Shown here one piece after another: positions 61,359 to 64,000 of a stretch of DNA of 64,000 nucleotides (position 1 is the stretch's first letter; each line of letters begins with the position of its first letter). The position numbers and the translations under genes are program-made. The notes beneath the pieces are model-generated. The model was given only the letters and a program-made list of their open reading frames with translations. It was not told where the DNA came from and did not search any database. Source of the DNA: an uncultured Sphingomonadaceae bacterium (GTDB taxonomy: Bacteria > Pseudomonadota > Alphaproteobacteria > Sphingomonadales > Sphingomonadaceae); contig CANMBD010000006.1 in assembly GCA_947495985.1 (NCBI GenBank), positions 1 through 64,000 of the forward strand. The letters are read 5' to 3'.

Positions 61359-61904
61359 ATGATGACCAGAGACCAGATTATTTCGCGGCTGATTGGCTGC
61401 CTGTTGACCGTGCTTGTGGGGATAACAAGTGCGCCAGCAGCTTTCGCGCAAACGGCTGATGCCGACGCGAGAGCGGTGACCATCGGCCCGCTTTCCGTTG
61501 TCAATATTGCCGATCTGGAATTTGGCAGGATCATTCCATCACCTGCCGCCGGTACCGTGTTTATGGATACGCGTAATGGCAATCGTACCAGCAACGGCGG
61601 TGTTACACTTGCTGGAGGCCCTTCGGGACGGGGTAATTTCATTATCTATGGCGGACCGAACCAGATCGTTGAAGTGTCCATTCCCGGAACCATGACGGTG
61701 ACGCATACCAACGGCTCCGACAATATGAACATTGACCAGATGGCAATTGGTAACGGGAACCGGAATTTCGGTACCTTTGTCCGCGGCTTTCTCGGCACGC
61801 TTGGCATATATCAGTTGACTGTCGGCGGGCGTCTCAATGTCGATGCTGATCAGGAAGCGGGCGTCTACACCGGTACGTTCACGATGACGGTCGATTATCT
61901 CTAA
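61359..61904 (+). CDS. DUF4402 surface or secreted protein, copy 2
   Basis: The 181-aa product has a signal peptide (cleavage after AFA) and the same DUF4402 layout: VVNIADLEFGRIIPSPAAGT, then GGVTLAGGPSGRGNFIIYGG and the C-terminal GVYTGTFTMTVDYL. It is a tandem paralog of the preceding gene, about 80 bp away. An upstream in-frame GTG (61350) is possible. Confidence 0.88.
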   Translation: MMTRDQIISRLIGCLLTVLVGITSAPAAFAQTADADARAVTIGPLSVVNIADLEFGRIIPSPAAGTVFMDTRNGNRTSNGGVTLAGGPSGRGNFIIYGGPNQIVEVSIPGTMTVTHTNGSDNMNIDQMAIGNGNRNFGTFVRGFLGTLGIYQLTVGGRLNVDADQEAGVYTGTFTMTVDYL

Positions 61905-61969
61905 CCTGTCGGGTCGAAAGACTGCGGTAATATATTGCGCCAGCGAGTGACTGTTGCTAATCGCGCGAC

Positions 61970-62182
61970 ATGAACGACGCACCTGAAATTGTCCGCACGT
62001 CCAAAAAACGCAATGCCTGTGACGGCGCATCGGATATTCCCGGTGGCGCGGCGCTGGGCCATCCCCGCGTCTGGCTGGAAATAGATGAAAAAGGCTATGT
62101 CGATTGCGGCTATTGCGATCGCCGTTTCATTTTGATCGGCGGGCCGGCTGATGTTTCTGCAGAAGCGCCTTCAGGCGAATAA
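61970..62182 (+). CDS. Zinc-finger domain protein (zf-CHCC, NDUFS6-like)
   Basis: The 70-aa protein has the CHCC zinc ligands: ACDG, then HPRVWLEID, then DCGYCDRRF. This is the zf-CHCC domain also found in the NDUFS6 subunit of complex I, in a free-standing bacterial form. No strong ribosome-binding site is seen. It precedes tldD by 50 bp. Confidence 0.92.
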   Translation: MNDAPEIVRTSKKRNACDGASDIPGGAALGHPRVWLEIDEKGYVDCGYCDRRFILIGGPADVSAEAPSGE

Positions 62183-62231
62183 TCTGACCTAAGGGGGTGC
62201 GCAGCCCCGATTTCGTTTCTATATAGTAGAA

Positions 62232-63659
62232 ATGATGAAAAATTTGGACCCTCGCTCGTTTCTTTATCGCCCGGACGGATTGGACCCGGAACGGGCCAAG
62301 GCCCTTGTATCCGGCAGTCTTTCGGCCTGTGATGACGGAGAACTTTATCTGCAATATAGCGCGGTGGAGAGTTTCGGTTTTGACGATGGTCGCCTGAAAA
62401 CCGCGGACTATAGCACCGACAGCGGCTTTGGTCTGCGCGGTGTATCTGGCGAAATGACGGGTTTCTCGCATAGTAACGAGATTAGCGAAGCGGCGATCAA
62501 GCGCGCGGCTCAAACCCTGCAATTGCTGGACCCGGCCAAGGGTGATGCTGCCCCGCCGCCACGCGGTTCCAACCAGCATCTTTATGGCGAAGCGAATCCG
62601 CTGGAAGCCATTCCCTTCGCGAAGAAAGTGGCTCTGTGTCAAGAAATTGACGCCGCGGCACGCGCTCGTGATCCGCGCGTTGCGCAGGTATCTGTTGGTC
62701 TGTCCGGCGGCTGGAGCGTGGTCGAGATTGTCCGTCCCGATGGCTTTGTGGCCACCGATGTGCGGCCTCTGGTCCGGCTCAATGTTTCCATTGTGGCGGA
62801 ACAAAATGGTCGCCGTGAAACCGGCAGCTTCGGCATGGGCGGACGTTATCTTTATGATCAGCTTTTCGAAGAGACCCGCTGGAATCGCGCGATTGATGAA
62901 GCGCTCAATCAGGCGTTGATCAATCTCGAAAGCGTCGATGCTCCAGCAGGTGAACAGACCGTCCTGCTTGGCCCGGGCTGGCCCGGCATCATCTTGCATG
63001 AAGCCATTGGTCATGGCCTCGAGGGCGATTTCAACCGCAAGGGTACGAGCGCCTTTTCCGGTCGGATCGGTGAGCGGGTAGCTGCGCCGGGCGTTACCGT
63101 TGTGGACGATGGTTCGATCAATGAGCGTCGCGGATCGCTGAGCATTGATGACGAAGGCACGCCAACGCAAGAAAATGTCCTGATCGAGGATGGCATATTG
63201 AAATGTTACATGCAGGACCGGCTAAATGCCCGACTGATGGGCGTTCCCGCAACCGGCAATGGTCGCCGTGAAAGCTATGCCCATGCCCCGATGCCGCGGA
63301 TGACCAACACGTTCATGCGAGGCGGCAAGGATGATCCGGACGAGCTTATGGGCCGTGTGAAAAACGGTATCTATGCCAAGAGCTTCGGCGGCGGGCAGGT
63401 GGACATCGTCTCCGGCAAGTTCGTCTTCTCCTGCACCGAGGCTTACAAGATCGAAAATGGCAAGCTGGGCGCGCCGATCAAAGGCGCGACGCTGATCGGT
63501 GATGGTCCGACCGCGCTGACCAAGGTGACCGGTATCGGCAATGATATGGCGTTGGACGAAGGCATCGGCGTGTGCGGCAAGGGCGGGCAATCTGTGCCAG
63601 CTGGTGTTGGGCAGCCAACGTTGCTGGTGGATGGCTTGACGGTTGGGGGAACTGCGTGA
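62232..63659 (+). CDS. tldD: Metalloprotease TldD
   Basis: TldD, with TldE/PmbA, forms a zinc protease acting on small peptides. The 475-aa protein carries the zinc site HEAIGH at residues 256-261 in PGWPGIILHEAIGHGLEGDF, and the downstream GGGQVDIVSGKFVFSCTEAY and GNDMALDEGIG motifs. Its GTGA overlap with the next gene points to coupling. Confidence 0.97.
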   Translation: MMKNLDPRSFLYRPDGLDPERAKALVSGSLSACDDGELYLQYSAVESFGFDDGRLKTADYSTDSGFGLRGVSGEMTGFSHSNEISEAAIKRAAQTLQLLDPAKGDAAPPPRGSNQHLYGEANPLEAIPFAKKVALCQEIDAAARARDPRVAQVSVGLSGGWSVVEIVRPDGFVATDVRPLVRLNVSIVAEQNGRRETGSFGMGGRYLYDQLFEETRWNRAIDEALNQALINLESVDAPAGEQTVLLGPGWPGIILHEAIGHGLEGDFNRKGTSAFSGRIGERVAAPGVTVVDDGSINERRGSLSIDDEGTPTQENVLIEDGILKCYMQDRLNARLMGVPATGNGRRESYAHAPMPRMTNTFMRGGKDDPDELMGRVKNGIYAKSFGGGQVDIVSGKFVFSCTEAYKIENGKLGAPIKGATLIGDGPTALTKVTGIGNDMALDEGIGVCGKGGQSVPAGVGQPTLLVDGLTVGGTA

Positions 63660-64000
63660 AAAGTATAGTTAGAAGTTTCGGGGCGTTTTGTTTTCTAACC
63701 ATAACCACATTTTTTGCTGGATCTGTCAACGCAACAGTTCAGCCATTTTTGCCGCCGGCACCTGTCGAAGGAGAAAGTCGGGCTTATTTTGAGCTAATTG
63801 AATCACTGTCAATTTCAAATAACCCTGAACGCCTTTTGCGAGCATTGAATCTGGCTCGCGAACGGACTGTAGGTCCTACTCTTTTGCGTGCTTATATTGA
63901 CTGTATGCGGGTAGGACCGCTTAGCGCTACGGGTGATACCGATGAAGCAATGGCTGCCTCCAAGAAATGTATTTCAAGCTTTCCTGACAAGGCTTTGCCA
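63656..64000 (+). CDS. Secreted protein, truncated by the window edge
   Basis: The GTG overlaps the tldD stop (GTGA). The first 115 codons give a signal peptide (KSIVRSFGAFCFLTITTFFA, cleavage about VNA) and then a helical stretch with SLSISNNPERLLRALNLA and a two-cysteine region. No stop occurs before 64000. The family is unknown, and only the N-terminal part is visible. Confidence 0.75.
   Translation, partial: MKSIVRSFGAFCFLTITTFFAGSVNATVQPFLPPAPVEGESRAYFELIESLSISNNPERLLRALNLARERTVGPTLLRAYIDCMRVGPLSATGDTDEAMAASKKCISSFPDKALP

Noticed and set aside
1..64000. CRISPR arrays, tRNA/rRNA genes, insertion sequences or prophage
   Set aside because: I saw no regularly spaced direct repeats, cloverleaf-like tRNA signatures, transposase or integrase motifs, or phage structural genes.

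Overview
The window is a gene-dense stretch of a bacterial chromosome, about 90% coding, with moderate GC. The gene content points to an alphaproteobacterium of the order Sphingomonadales (Sphingorhabdus/Parasphingorhabdus/Sphingopyxis-like). The main clues are a CrtZ-type carotenoid hydroxylase, many glutathione-dependent enzymes, an F1-ATPase inhibitor zeta subunit (DUF1476) beside BolA and a CGFS glutaredoxin, DUF4402 surface proteins, and several lipoproteins of families common in sphingomonads (DUF305, DUF3617). The genus is inferred from memory of these families, not from a search. I see no tRNA, rRNA, CRISPR array, insertion sequence, integrase or phage gene. Nearly everything looks like core chromosome.

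Layout. 0.2-6.3 kb: a secreted MsrA with a small membrane ORF before it, then a minus-strand thrS - DUF305 lipoprotein - infC operon (infC appears to start at AUA), then a membrane protein/mini-Xre pair and an alpha/beta-hydrolase lipoprotein. 6.3-19 kb: mostly small hydrolase, TPR and lipoprotein genes, a saccharopine-dehydrogenase-like/DUF4166 protein with a DCC partner, a LysR regulator, gloA and gloB on either side of a membrane diguanylate cyclase, and a long-chain acyl-CoA ligase. 19-28 kb: ggt and pyrD on the minus strand. On the plus strand are isovaleryl-CoA dehydrogenase, an epimerase and a GST in an overlapping operon, a SulP transporter, and an MBL-fold enzyme whose ribosome-binding site lies in a 14-bp hairpin. 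28-37 kb: a DMT transporter and crtZ, leuC - small membrane protein - leuD, a quinone oxidoreductase, the zeta/BolA/Grx4 cluster, and a BlaI/BlaR1-like pair with clear operators. 37-44 kb: an MBL/DUF4230/Kelch operon, nadA - unknown - nadC, two paralogous membrane proteins, and a secreted RNase T2. 44-53 kb: an HxlR regulator divergent from an alkylhydroperoxidase-like gene, two orphan peptide-binding lipoproteins divergent from an acyl-CoA-dehydrogenase-fold gene, and two carboxylate-type transporters. 53-64 kb: aroC, a GNAT protein, fabI, a BrkB-family protein, a DnaJ-like co-chaperone, an ABA4-like membrane protein, nadB with an ABC ATPase, two DUF4402 proteins, a zinc-finger protein, tldD, and a truncated secreted protein at the right edge.

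How the genes fit together. De novo NAD synthesis is complete up to nicotinate mononucleotide, with nadA and nadC at 40-42 kb and nadB separately at 58 kb. Methylglyoxal detoxification (gloA, gloB), glutathione salvage (ggt) and glutathione transferases are all present. Leucine synthesis (leuC, leuD) and degradation (ivd) both appear. The fabI and aroC genes supply fatty acid and aromatic pathways. Two regulator loci show operators matching their protein families (BlaI, HxlR), and two more palindromes sit at the LysR gene and at the divergent 48.65 kb promoter.

No single striking new system is evident. The best candidates for new biology are the BlaR1-like sensor with a long charged coiled-coil tail, the hairpin covering the MBL ribosome-binding site, the paired orphan binding lipoproteins with their divergent flavoprotein, and the DUF305 gene inserted between thrS and infC.
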